Source: Trichoplax sp. H2 (Eukaryota; Placozoa; Uniplacotomia; Trichoplacea). From it: a stretch of DNA of 64,000 bases. How positions within the stretch are numbered: the first letter of the stretch is position 1; each line of letters opens with the position of its first letter. Under the pieces are notes generated by a model. The model did not search any database. It was not told where the DNA came from and was given only the letters and a program-made list of their open reading frames with translations. The stretch covers positions 62,001 to 126,000 of the forward strand of contig NOWV01000188.1 in NCBI GenBank assembly GCA_003344405.1, written 5' to 3'. The translations under genes and the position numbers were made by a program. Shown one piece after another: positions 39,501-52,200 of the stretch.

Positions 39501-42500
39501 CAAGTGAATGGTGGAATTTACATCTCGGGCATTTACAGGAAAACTAAAGCAAATTATTCTGTATTTTTATTTACCAATTTATGATACTATTAGTTGCTGC
39601 ATTTCGTCCTGTTCTGGTATATTTGCATGCTGCTTAACAATCTACATTACTGTACAGATTGGGATGATGTACTGTGTAATGTTTACCATTAGTATGAACA
39701 TATTTTACTGTTACGATAGTGAAATTAGATTACTTTACGATTAATAGTTGTAATAAAGTGTCTTCAAAGTATCACAGCAATAATTACAACTTCTTTAAAG
39801 TTTCAATTTATTACATTTCTTGGTTAGCTAACAATTATCTACGTACGGTTAATATTCCTAGAAATAGCAGGGACTTCTAGATTTCTTTTTTACTCCAGTG
39901 TGGTAAAAAAATCAAGAATTTCCTGGAAATAGCTGCTTATACAATATTGCAATACGTAAAACGAGCAATCTGGATAGATTCTCACACATTCTTATAACCT
40001 TAATATTAGGCTATTTTGAGCACTGCTTTATAGTCAACATTTTAAAATAACATAGTTGATTCTATTATATTTATATCTACGCGTAAATTAATTATTAAAA
40101 TGTATTCCATGATACAAATCAATGTAGAGAGTATATTAAATTGGCTATCGGTATCACGAATGTTTACTATGCTGCAAAACCAGAAAACGCTATAATATCA
40201 TTTATGCAAGAATTACCTGATTGGGAGAATATATCTTGCTTTTCTACCGTATTTATATTGGCGCATACACCAGAAATGCAAGATATAGTAGTTCAGGATT
40301 TTTATCAAGATTGCTTAACTAACTTATGGACTGGTGGTGTAGAGGTAAAGACGCCCATATGGAAGGTGAAATTTTGTGTAGTATAATTTTTTAGCCGCTC
40401 TTTATAATAGCAGTTTTCCATTTTAATCAAGTTTTAACAATTTTCATTGATACAAATATAATCTCCAACCGTAGTTGTGATAATGTGTTCAATATTTATC
40501 ATTATTTTCTCTTTAATAGCTATATTTATCGTATCAATTACAGTAAGTTAATAAATCGAATTTATTGTCGTTTTCTATTTTATAAGTAATACGGTTTGAA
40601 TGATGTCCGAAAATTTTATCCTTAGCCGTAGTAACTTAACCGTACATAATGCTATGCCAATATATAACAAAGTCACGAAATTTGTATCATATCATGACAT
40701 GGCATTTATTGTTTTACCTGTTGATGTGATATATTATAATATGTTTATTAAATTTAATTTTCTAAAAGATTGAGATTATTTTGATTCCAGGTCTTACTGT
40801 GTTTCATCTTTCCACCGCTTATATCTTGCAATATGATCAAATTTAAGAGATATGCTGATTCATCCCAAAGTCATATTAATGTATTAGGCAAAAAGAACGA
40901 GAATATCACGTCGCAGAAACAGCTGGAGGAAATAGCAGGTATTAGATCGAAAAAGTTAAAATCATCTGAAGTCAAGACTATGCAGAATGGTATTAACTGT
41001 GGTGATTTTCTACGCTCTACGATCAAGCCTGCACGGTATTGGGAATTCTATTATGCACCAAGACCCATCTATATTCTTAATTTGGTAACTATAAAATACA
41101 ATAAATGTAGATAATAGAGTTCATATAGCAGTTTAAGACCAATTTAAGAACATGTAATTTACTACATATCAGGCTTTTAATCCTTTAAACTTTCATAAAT
41201 TATTGACAAATCTTGCTTATGGGTTTAAGTAAACTTGCACTGTCATCTTATTTAATTGAAGTAAGACGTAAGCAGGATTAATAAGAACTAAATGGTAGTC
41301 TTATTGCTAGTCTAGATACATCTACGTGTATATATAATGTCCTATATACTGATAAATCTCATAACAAGATAGATAATCACGTAATATTTTATTTGCTAGT
41401 TTTTCTATGTAATATTCCTGGTTACTTATGCTGGCTTTATCATCACCCGATTTCGTCCATATGTACGACCAACAGAAATAATATTAATTATTTGGGTGTC
41501 ATCTTTGATGTTGGAAGAAATTAGACAGGTTTTTTTAATCGATTAAATGATCTAACACAGTCTTGCAAAGTATTATCGATTAAAATTACGATATTCTAGC
41601 TTATAAACAGAAACTAAGAGAAAATTATATGTATACATCTGAAAATAGTGTAAATAGTAGAATTTATTATTAGAATTCACTACTAGGAGTACAAGATTAG
41701 ATAATTTTTGTATAGTAAACTACAAAAATTACGGATATATTGTGAATAAGTTGTAAAGATTATGGGTTTGAGATAATCAAAATTAGTGAGTATGCAAGTT
41801 GGATAAAATTGTGATGTTGTATATTTTTATTTTATTGGCCACCTGTTCTTCCTTATTTCCTGTCGACTTTGTATTTTCGAATAGATTATATGCTCTCCAA
41901 AATTAGGCTATAAGAATAAATTCGAAGATTGGTGGGGTGATCATTGGAACAAAACTGATGCCCTTGGAATCATTCTGTTCTATACTGCATTAGCATTTAG
42001 ACTTTTTCCACATTTACAAGAAGTAGGAAGATTGCTTTATTGCCTCGATTTCATTATATTTTGCCTACGAATATTGCAGTTGCTATCACTACGAGTTAAT
42101 TTGGGACCCAAAATGGCTATGATTAGACATATGGTATGTAAATTATCCTCCTGAAATATATTTAAATTTCCATAATCTGAAATTTTTGACCTGACGCTAA
42201 TAAGAGTGAGCGTCTGTGTGAGATCTAGCTTTGACAAGATCTGGGTTAGTATAGACATATGTTGTGACAAAGAAGATAAAAATAAATGTATCCTTAGATA
42301 TATACTTTATGATTATATTTGTAGACAACAATAGAAACTATAGCATAGTTCTTATTTGCACCGAACTAAGCCTTATAGCTATTATAAGATAGAAAGATTA
42401 ATAGTACTATAGATTGATAGGCTTTATAGAACTTAAATTTTGTTAAAATTTTATTGCGAGGATGCCGTATAATCAGGTAGCTGTAATTATAATTTCGTAT

Positions 42501-44517
42501 ACAGTATCATATAGATTGAAAATATTTGCTAAAGAGAATTCAATTGTAAGTTAAACTTAAAATATATTGCACTAATCATTTTAATAGGTAAGTTATCCAC
42601 AGCGTAAGCAGTTTTTAGAATTATATCTATTAATGGTTGTTGTAATTGATTTTAGGTTGCAGATTTAATTTCTTTCCTGATCATCTTATTTGTCTTCCTG
42701 GTTGCTTTTGGTGTTTCCACTCAAGCGATGTTAAATCCTGTTCCTGAATGGAACAGTGTGGTTTTTAAAAATATTTTTTATGTCCCATATTATCGAATTT
42801 ATGGTGAATTATTCTTGGATGAAAGTAATTTTATTACTAAGTCTACTTCATAAATTGTCCTATAAGACTATTTCTCATAAAAATTGAATTGGCTGTGAGT
42901 TAAACACATAGTACAATCTACTACAGCTTCCATAATCGTTTTATACCAATAACAGATATTTATCATTCTTTATTAAGATATAGTTCCTAAAATAGAGTCA
43001 TTTAAGCGTAATAATTCTAAAAGAAGTTTATAAGTTGACGTCATTGTTGTATTTGTTAACTTTATTATGAAAATTAGGTTTGAATTGTGGTAATAGCAAT
43101 AGTAGTGGGGTAGAACAAGTCTGGGGATATGAATGCGTTGCTGTCGATATAATTGTGAATATTTTGGTGGTTGTTTATTTATTATTAACTACTATCTTAT
43201 TACTCAATCTACTGATTGCAATTTTCAAGTAAGTCTGAAAAGAATGATTATTTTGTTTCGATAGCTTTTAATATCAGTCTATAAGCTTAAGTGGCTATAA
43301 TTCTTGTTTTACTTTTACTTTTCATTTAGCAATACCTACAATACCATTCAAGATCGTGCAGACAGGATTTGGAAAATTCAATATAACGATTTATTGCGAG
43401 AGTATTTGTTTCGATCACCTAGTGTGCCACCATTAAACTTGTTTACCACTATCAAACAACTCTTACCAACAAATATGAAAGCATCTTTTGCTGATTGGAG
43501 AGATTTTCTTGCTGAATTAATCCAACTAAGTCATTTAAGTATGTATTTACGCTAGAAAGTTCCATAACATGACAGTATCCTTAGTCTAATAACGATTGTA
43601 CTTGTTTTCTGCTTGATTTCATCAAATGAATTGAATTTTGCTCATCTAAAATTTTTAGAAATTCCTTGCAAGAACTTAAAAGGCTCTGAAATTTATAAAT
43701 TAAAGAGCCTAGAAGATAAATATCGGACAAAATATTTCAATGATAATAAGAAGAAATTATCAGAGCTAAATGTAGCAAACATAGAAGAAAAGCTTGATAC
43801 GTGCCTAGCTGAGTAAGTAAAGAATTGACCTGTATAGAATTTACATTTGGCTTTCAGAGTTGTTACCTTTCCTTAGTCATCACACAGACACGGTCTTATA
43901 TTGTTCATAATTTAATCGCTATATCTTAAGTAAATATAACATACATGATGATGCCATGGTTTATAAGTATACAGTCTTGATGACATCATAATTACAGCTT
44001 AATGACACATGATACTCGAATTTGAAATGTTAGTGATTAGTGATTATAATTAATTAGAAGGGAGTAGAATAATACCTTTAATGATGTAGTGGTTCTTTTA
44101 CTAAGGAACAATAATGTGTCACGATTTCTTGCTCTAATCTAACCTCACTGAACCTACTTTTGAATGGATGATCTCTAGTTTAATTTATAATTCTATTTAC
44201 CGACAGTCTGCAATTTAATTTACGTAAATCAAATTAATATTGAATATAGTGAAAATTTAATCCTAAGAAAAGGATAGCAATAGCATTATATGTACTGATA
44301 ATCTACTTTTGAGGTGCTATAGTGTGTGCTTGGAGATTCTAACCAAAAAATGGCTCCATTAAAGCTCAATTCGAATGAAAAATTTTAAAATTCTTATTTA
44401 TTAAATAGGTTGAATTGGTTAAAAAATAAAATTCAGGACTCAACACATAAAGGAGAATATTTTACAAGGTCTTCTAGCCAGTATAGTTTGGCTACTGTAA
44501 ATCATACATCAGTTTAA
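30562..44517 (+). CDS. TRPM-like cation channel, copy B
   Basis: Closest paralogue of copy A in this window. Exons: 30562-30573 (tentative start, MKRK), 31700-31791, 32051-32219, 33033-33392, 34096-34282, 34787-34937, 35056-35194, 35387-35453, 35864-36649, 36918-37184, 37341-37609, 37696-37824, 38380-38445, 38921-39348, 40128-40365, 40791-41084, 41400-41528, 41885-42133, 42656-42824, 43078-43228, 43330-43538, 43659-43812, 44409-44517. All phases match, giving about 1607 residues. Order: N-terminal FITDNFHKR and CQCG, CTDAFGEIKF, SLOG-like core (LTSGYH, THFILADDG, KDSGGAS), a 440-residue linker in three exons, melastatin helices, S1-S6, YGE filter (1393-1395), TRP helix IWKIQY, coiled tail. 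Calcium-site residues are E1258/Q1261 and N1283/D1286. There is no C-terminal enzyme domain. Intron 4 (33393-34095) is filled by a tandem repeat. Confidence 0.9.
33540..34010 (+). repeat. three diverged tandem units of about 160-170 bp in an intron of copy B
   Basis: Units start near 33544, 33714 and 33871 with AATTACG. Each contains, in order, CATNATGA..AC/GCCAATAC-like, TTTTA.AA.CTA.AGC.AAATTGCATCA and AAATCAG..TAT.. segments. They fill most of the intron between the SLOG exons 33033-33392 and 34096-34282. Confidence 0.75.
35864..37609 (+). other. copy B: three exons coding a 440-residue linker
   Basis: Exons 35864-36649, 36918-37184 and 37341-37609. The first is Ser/Thr-, Asp- and Met-rich, with a PPTPRRH segment and a four-Asn run. 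The second is strongly acidic (YIEENEDDEA). The third ends LLLLEDTISLTKII, matching the end of the copy A linker and occupying the site of the usual TRPM ALAWNR helix. The joins use the donor after 36649 and the acceptor before 36918, chosen because they keep phase 1. The middle exon is less conserved with copy A than its flanks. Confidence 0.75.
41400..43538 (+). other. copy B: transmembrane core, pore and TRP helix exons
   Basis: 41400-41528 ends EEIRQ. 41885-42133 contains WNKTD and NLGPKMAMI. 42656-42824 ends in the pore helix with VPYYRIYGE. 43078-43228 has a pore loop with Cys pairs and S6 ending LLLNLLIAIFK. 43330-43538 carries the TRP helix. Exon lengths 129, 249, 169 and 209 equal those of copy A; only the pore-loop exon differs (151 versus 142). 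Confidence 0.92.
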
Positions 44518-44549
44518 TATGGTCTATTTTTATTCGTAGCTATGGCATA

Positions 44550-44555
44550 AATAAA
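44550..44555 (+). terminator. candidate poly(A) signal of copy B
   Basis: AATAAA 33 bp after the copy B stop codon, in AAATAAAATTG context. This would give a very short 3' UTR, leaving about 1.6 kb to the proposed first exon of copy C. Confidence 0.5.
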
Positions 44556-46220
44556 ATTGTAATAGGAAATGGTTAGCTTACATTGCCGTTTAATTTAATA
44601 GTACAAAATGCGTAAAATATTGGGTGCTCGATTCATATCTAAGATTGTCTCGATATCTGTTGCACTTTTTTTAGCTAAGTGATAATATTGCAATTTTAAC
44701 AAACTTGTAGACTATGCTAAACATGGATAGATGATTGGATTGGGTTATATATACGTTACGTATACACCTTTATTAAATTGGGTTTATAATGCTAGTAGAT
44801 GTAACCAAATAAATTATGTAATTATTAGTAGGTTCTACAATAGGTAATTTAGTTCTGATATTAGTAATTCGTATATTCTGTTGCAATAAGTTGGATAGTA
44901 AAATTGATGATAAATTTTCGATAAAATAATTTGTTTGACAATCCGATTCGAGTAATAAAGTGGATTTTTACAAGAAATTGAACATCTTGTTATAACATTA
45001 TTAAGATAGTTTATTGAGCATTGATAATCTATACACAAGAACAAACTTAGTTATTATTCCCTGGCTGATAATTATCGATAATGATCAATACGTTATATCA
45101 ATGTTATAGTTTATTTAACTTTCGTCTCAGCTTTTAACTATCGTGCAATATCTGATTCAAATTTTGAAAACTGAGTCTAAATTGACTCTGAAGATATAGC
45201 AAACTACGGTCTATAGTTAAGTGTGGTAAAAAAATAATCAACTGAATCACTTAGCTTTTCCTGTTTACTACCGTAATGGGATTAACGTTTTATTCCTCAA
45301 ATAAATCAAGTAATATAGTAGACCAACAAGTAGGATGAATAATACAAGTAAAGATTATTTACGATTAAATGCTAAATACTAGTAATTACTTTAACGATAG
45401 TAAGAATGGAAAATATACGTAAGTTATTGCTAGCCTCAAAGTATTATAAAATGCAAGAATTGAGTTAAAGTTAAGTAACTATAGTAAAGAAATCGATCAA
45501 GTATCTTTAAAGTATAATTAAAGTTGAACATTGCCGTGCATAGTAATATAATTTACAACTATACTTTGATCACGATGGATTTCAAAATATGTTCATTATT
45601 TACATTATTATTTCTAAAAAGATTTTTAGAAAAAGATTAATAGGTCTGATAATAAAGATGTCGACTGGTTTGATCGAATATCCACCTCGTAGCTATTTAT
45701 TGAATATTTTAAATGCAATTGTAATATCTTGTATTTACTTTATTATTTGTAAGAGTAACATTGTCAGCTTCTGACGTTTTATTTTCACTATAATTTAAGT
45801 ATTGAATCGCACAAAATTTTAGAGTATAATAGCATGATTTAATGTAGAATTTATAGCGCTTCGAGCTAGTACTGTTTATTATTACAATTTGCCTACCATG
45901 ATGCAAAATATATTTATTTAATTAATATTAATTTTTAAATTTTAATATTATAATTAATCCATCAAATTATTACATTCATTAACTTGACTATAGAGTGATT
46001 GGTGTAATTTTAAGATCGCGTACACTTTGCAGTAGTGCTTATAATATCGTAGCGAATTAAGAAAGACTTGTTACTTGTTGATAACTTATCATATGATTAG
46101 GCTTAAGTAGAGATTGTCCACGATTCATTAATCTCTTACAGAAGATTGATTATATACTAGTCAGGGTCTTTTTCCTATTCAAATTTTGATCATAGTTCCA
46201 ATGCAGTTATATAGTGAATC
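44556..46220. other. intergenic B-C, no gene seen
   Basis: AT-rich, with only short open frames without similarity. It should contain the promoter of copy C. The shortness of this interval (about 1.7 kb) limits where the 5' end of copy C can be. Confidence 0.5.
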
Positions 46221-49200
46221 ATGAAGGAATTGGTAAGTAACCGATCCTACTTACAACAAGGTGTATTCTTTATGATTTCAATATTTTTAGTTGTCAAGAA
46301 TAATACCTACAAATCAATTTGATTAATTATTAGTCCCATAATTACTAAAGATATTGTTTGTCATACTAAATCGTATTGAATACAACCATAATCAGGGTGC
46401 TATTCTGATAAAGAAATAGGAGTTCAAGCCTAGTGGTAAACATCGCAAGTAGTCATTTTCTCATACGACTCTATGAATAGCACATCCTATACTAATACTA
46501 ATAAATAGCAATAGTAGTCTGCAATTCTTCGATATTAAAACTTAAAAAGTTAGAATAAAAGTCATGACTTAAACGTATCTTAGAACTAAAGGAATTTTTT
46601 ACCACTTTAGATATTAGCATAGCATCAACCTTAAATGTTGATTGATATCTTACTTTTAAACATGTGCAAATGTATGACTTTAACATGATGACATTTACTA
46701 AATCTTTTTCGATGTAGAGAGTAACAGTAGACTTTATATCCAAAAATTTTCAAAAGCGTGAGTGTATTTGCTATATAGAAGGTGAAAATTGGGAAAATGA
46801 TGACTCAAGGTAGATTTTTAGTGGACTTAGATTAAAGAATGGTAACTAGCAGATACCGTCGAATATTTGAGTAAAAATTCTAGCTAATCTTGTGTTTAGT
46901 GTAGACTACTAGAAAAATTATGTAAGTATTATCCAGATTTTGCTATCTTACTCGAGATTCAAGGTCTATAATGTCTCGCACTAAGTCTAACTGAAATTAT
47001 AATTATTAATAACTGTTTATTTCGTGATGGCAATTTAGCACTAAACGGTGTCAATGTGGCAGAAAGAAGCACGCCGGAGACAGAGTTGTTTTCAGTTCGA
47101 ATCAAAGGATGAAATGGGATTGGGAAAAACATACAAGGCTCCAAAGGACAGATGCATTTGGCGAAATCCAATTTTATCGCTATGGCATGAAACCATCGAC
47201 AGCGAAGGTAAATAGAAAGAATTTAAGCTGATTTTATCGATTTTGTTAGCGGTCTTACAAAGTCTTTCGATCTTATTCAACATTATTAAGACTAAGTACG
47301 GTAAAACATACCCAGTAAATAGAAGTAATTTAGGAGCTCAATAAGAGTCTATGCGATGCTTCATCATTTCAGTTATTGAAATTACTTAGCGAGTATTGGG
47401 GTATCAAAGATCAAAGCTTAATTATATCTAACTTTTATTGTCAAAAGCAACCATGAATATGCAGTATTTAGACTCTTATTCGAGCCTACTTATGAATTAA
47501 AAGTACTGGCAGTTGAAAATAGTAATCTTAAGCTATAGGATCTTATGCATCAAAGATCTAAACTTAGTTAGATCTATTATTATTGCTAGTGATGGTGTAA
47601 TGGTGACCATGATTAGGTCACGCTTACGCTCTTAGTTAAGTCTACTTGAGACACACAATTAATAACAGTTAAAAATGGTAATTCTAAGTCATAAGATCTA
47701 TGGGGCAAAGCGATTGATTGTTCATTTACTGGTAATATTATCAGCGGACATTAATAATGTAATTAAATGTAATTCAGTTTAGGGCAAAGCAACTGATTAT
47801 TCATTTACCATATCTACTGTTATTGGCACTAGTATACTTAGATAGTCAATTAGCGGAAGGGATTTTTGCGCCATGTTGATAACTTAATAAGAGTATTCTT
47901 TGCTCGATACTATTTTAGAATTAGATCGAACCATTCATTCCTTGTTCGCTATTGACAGAAATCTTAATTAATGCTTTGTTATATTATATTTTAAATCACA
48001 TGTATCAATAGTATCTGAGAGTCTCAGTTGATGTCTTACCATCCCTACTGCTAAGTTTGCTGCAAAAACATTGGGTAATTAACGATCCAAGTTTGATTGT
48101 ATCCATCATTGCCGAGGGTCCTACTCAAGATGCGATTCCTGCGTCTGTTACTAATTTACTCTGTAAAGGTTTAGTCAATTTAGCCACAGATACAGCAGCT
48201 TACGTTTTAACTTCTGGCTATCATTTGGGCGTATTAAAATTAATCAGCGAAGTTTTGAAAAAAAGTCAAGATACTAATAACGAACAAGGTTCTCATAAGA
48301 GCATTCCAATTATTGGCATTGCATCTTGGGGTTCAATTTTAAATAGGAGACTTTTGCAAAATGATAAGGTACAGTGTGTTAAAGTATTAATTACATCAAT
48401 ATCTAGACGTATCTGTAATAGTTTTCTCAATTTGCGTGATGGATCTTAAATGTAAAAAATAATCCAAATTGAAGGATTCACTGTTGATACATTTGAAGTT
48501 ATGTTAAAGATATTGGTTATATTAGGGTCTTGGCTGCTATCCAGCTAAATGTGTAGCTACAAGAAAAGCCGTTGGTAAGTTTCTGCCCCTCGATCCAAGC
48601 CATACCCATTTCATTTTAGCTGATGATGGTAAAGTTGGTATCCGTGAAGCAGAAGAAACTCTAAGATCGAGATTGGAAGAGCACTTACTAGAAAAGATAT
48701 TCCATACCGGTATTTTGCAGTAATTTTCTCATTTTCTGAAAGGAATAGCTGCTGTTTAAACTAGGGTTAATTAATTTAGACCATTATTTGTAGATATTTT
48801 CCATCTAAGTTATCTTACTGATGGTCAGCAATATTAGATAGAAATAACGCAAACTCAATAACGTTCATCCTACTTAAGATCCCTCAATATTTGCTATTAC
48901 AATGTTTATGTTTAGCTACGTTAGTTACCGTACTTAATATTCCTTGATAATATTTGCGGTAATAGTTAGTGGAGTAATAAATCAATGAATGATGCTATCT
49001 AAATCCAGGCAAGGTTCCATTGATACATATAATCATAGCTGGAAACACCGATACTGTTGAAAAGATCTGGAAATATCTTCAGAAAAATTTACCAGTTGTC
49101 ATTGTTGCCAATACTGGTGGAGCAGCTGAATTGATTACTTCTGTTAAGGAAATCGGGTGAGTAGAAAATGAAATGAAAAAAATGAGCAGAAACAGAGAAA

Positions 49201-52200
49201 GATAATGCAAGATAAATTTTGACTCCATTTTTCACATTGTTTAGAATACCTCAGGATAACAGTTTAGAACATCAAATATGCCAATATTTAGGATTAAAGC
49301 CATCAGAAGGAAATGGAATAGAATCGAAAGTAAAAGAGTGTTCCAATAATATTCTATCTATCATTCAAAAAGAACATCTGGTAAAAATAAAATTTATAAT
49401 ATAAAACAGTCTCTTCCAACTTCATTTGTACCTTCCATTAAATAAAAAATGTATTTTTGTGTCAATTATATTTTCAAAGAGATTGTAATATATCATTCAT
49501 GGTTCTAACTATAAGTTGCATCTCCATTATTACTCAGATTCACATATATTATAGTAAGAAACACCAACTGAATGATGTAATCTATGAAGCTGTCGTTCAG
49601 GGTATAACGCAAAGAAATAGGAAATATACAATAATTCTAGATTGAAGATTATACCAGTACCGGTTTTAACTAAAACAGGAGGCATCTTCGCTTATTGTAA
49701 TTGAGGATGATCATCGAATAACGTGGCATAAGCCGTTAACTAATGTTACTATATATCCGTAAAATATAGCTCTTACTCGAAGTCTACATTATTTATGGCT
49801 GTTACCAATAATTGTGATGTAGTCACGTGTGTATGGCAATAGCATATAGTGCAACGGTTAGAGGTGTATTTATTTCGTAATTATTGCGAAATACTGGATG
49901 GTATAACCGTTTACGCTATCTAGTAATTCAAAATAGTTAAAAGTCATTTATTATAGCCGTAGTTGGATGTCCACATTACTCATAGTAGCTACGAACATAC
50001 AGTTTGGCGTAAATGTGATATATGGCTTGATTACTGTCATTGTAAATAATTGTTGAAGAATGCTATTTGACCAATATTTCATCATTTTGCAGTAGATGTA
50101 GTCGCATACATGTGGTAATAACATATAATGTAGCTGTTGCGAATGGCTGGATACCATAACCGTTCACATCATCCAGTAATCCGCAATAGTTAAAAAATTT
50201 TTACTACAGCCATCGTTTAATGTCCACATTACTCATAACAACTTCAGTCGAACAATTTAGTATAAAATGTTGATAGATATCATGCGTATTACAGTAGCAA
50301 TATCAGGTACTACAAGTTCAAAACTGGTAAATAAGCCAATCTATTACGTTAGAATTGAAAATTTAGAACTGATTTTAAAACTTATAGCACAGCAGTTAGG
50401 CACAAATCAGCGGACAGCGCTAAAGGTAATGTGGAATCGAATCGAACCAAGTACTCCAGTCGAGAATTGGGGGGTAAGGCGGCCTTTGACCAGTGATAAG
50501 ATTGAAATTTCCACAAAATATCGGTATTACATCTCTGAATAGCAAAAGTAAATAGTTTTCTTCTTGCTAATATTTATTTGATAGGAAACTGATGCCTATG
50601 CAACGATGAAAAAGGCACTATTGGGCGATCGAGAAGATATTGTCGCATTTATGTTAAAAGAAAATCACGGCCTCGACGTCAATAGCTTTGTAACTCCTAG
50701 TCGACTACAGGACCTTTATGAATCGGTAAAAGATAATTAAATTTTACAAAAATGTTAACCCTAAGTTAACTCATGGACTATGATTAAAGTGTCTACAGTA
50801 GACTATTTTCAGATAATCTATGATTTGTATTTATTTTTTTGAGAAATTGGAATAAAACTTGTGTTAGATGATATTTAACAATTTCAAAGTAAAATACTAG
50901 TCGGGCAGTCACTCTAGATGGCCTACTAGTTCTATTATGGTCAACATATATTGCGTAATCGCTTCAATTTAAGTTTCACTTCCACCATCTTGATATTCCG
51001 ATAAGTTAAAGTTTATGATTTCTGTATTCAGAATACTAGTATCTTTAGATTCAAAGATTAAGAAAGACTAACATATCACTGTTTAAAATTGCTCACCAGC
51101 TCTGCCATGGATTGGTGATTTCAAATCCACGTATTATAATTATAGTGCATTTATTGTATATTTGCTAAATCAGTTACAATTATCATATTTCAGTTTCATT
51201 CCCACCTAGAATTAGATATTTCAAAGCATTGCAATTTATGATTGCAGTATTTGGAATACCGATATCTTTGGATTCAATACTTAAGGAAGGTTGATTAATA
51301 TATATTGCTATTTAATTAAAATTGCTCACCAGCTCTGCCTTGAATTAGCAATTTTAAAAATTATCGTATTATATTTAAACCAATCTTTTCCATTAATGAA
51401 TTGTAATTATGATGAAATGAATTAAATTTACCAACTCTATTTTCATTTCACTGAAATATTAAGTTATAAAGTTGGCTAAGTGAATGGATTTCTAAATGTT
51501 TATCTTACAACATTAATATTTCTTGCCGTGTATGTATGAGATTGTTAAGTTATTCATATATATTATGATAGGCTCCCGAAGATAGTCTTCTGCGATTATA
51601 TATTTCCGAAACAATTAAACCCACATATCGAAATCAGGTGAAACAAATATTCTTTGTTAGTTCTATTTCATATACGGCTATATGCAGAAAATTATTGCTA
51701 CTACTACATGAGGATTAGTCTAAAGGATTTGTTAATTTACAGAAATAGTATATGATCATTTTTAACTACCAATGAACACAAACGTAGTGAGGTAGTTGAA
51801 TAATCCAAATCCTTACGTCAAACGCAAATTTTTGACAATATTTATTTGCTCTACATTCTTTAAAGAGTTGCAAATATTACGAACTTAATAATATTGGTAA
51901 AGCGATTGCCAGTCTTATGGGCCATGATTATTGTAATCCTTACTCGGATGAAAAATTAAAAGTCAAACCTAAATCGACAGCTAATAACCAGACCGATATC
52001 GAGAATGAAGCAGTGCAAACTGAAGACGAATGGCCATGTGAAATAACTGAAATGAAAGATGCTGTCTATTTTGATGATCCACATCGTGAACTGTTTTTAT
52101 GGGCTGTGTTAACAGATCGATTTAAAATTTCCATGATATTCTGGCAAAAATTGCGTTACTCTGTTGCTGGAGCGCTAGTGGCTGCTAATATTCTACTTCG

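Noticed and set aside
39508-39744. Cys-rich hydrophobic frame inside an intron of copy B (and 52477-52659 in copy C) as an extra exon
   Set aside because: The flanking exons 38921-39348 and 40128-40365 already join in phase as in copies A and C. The two intronic frames do not resemble each other and copy A has none.
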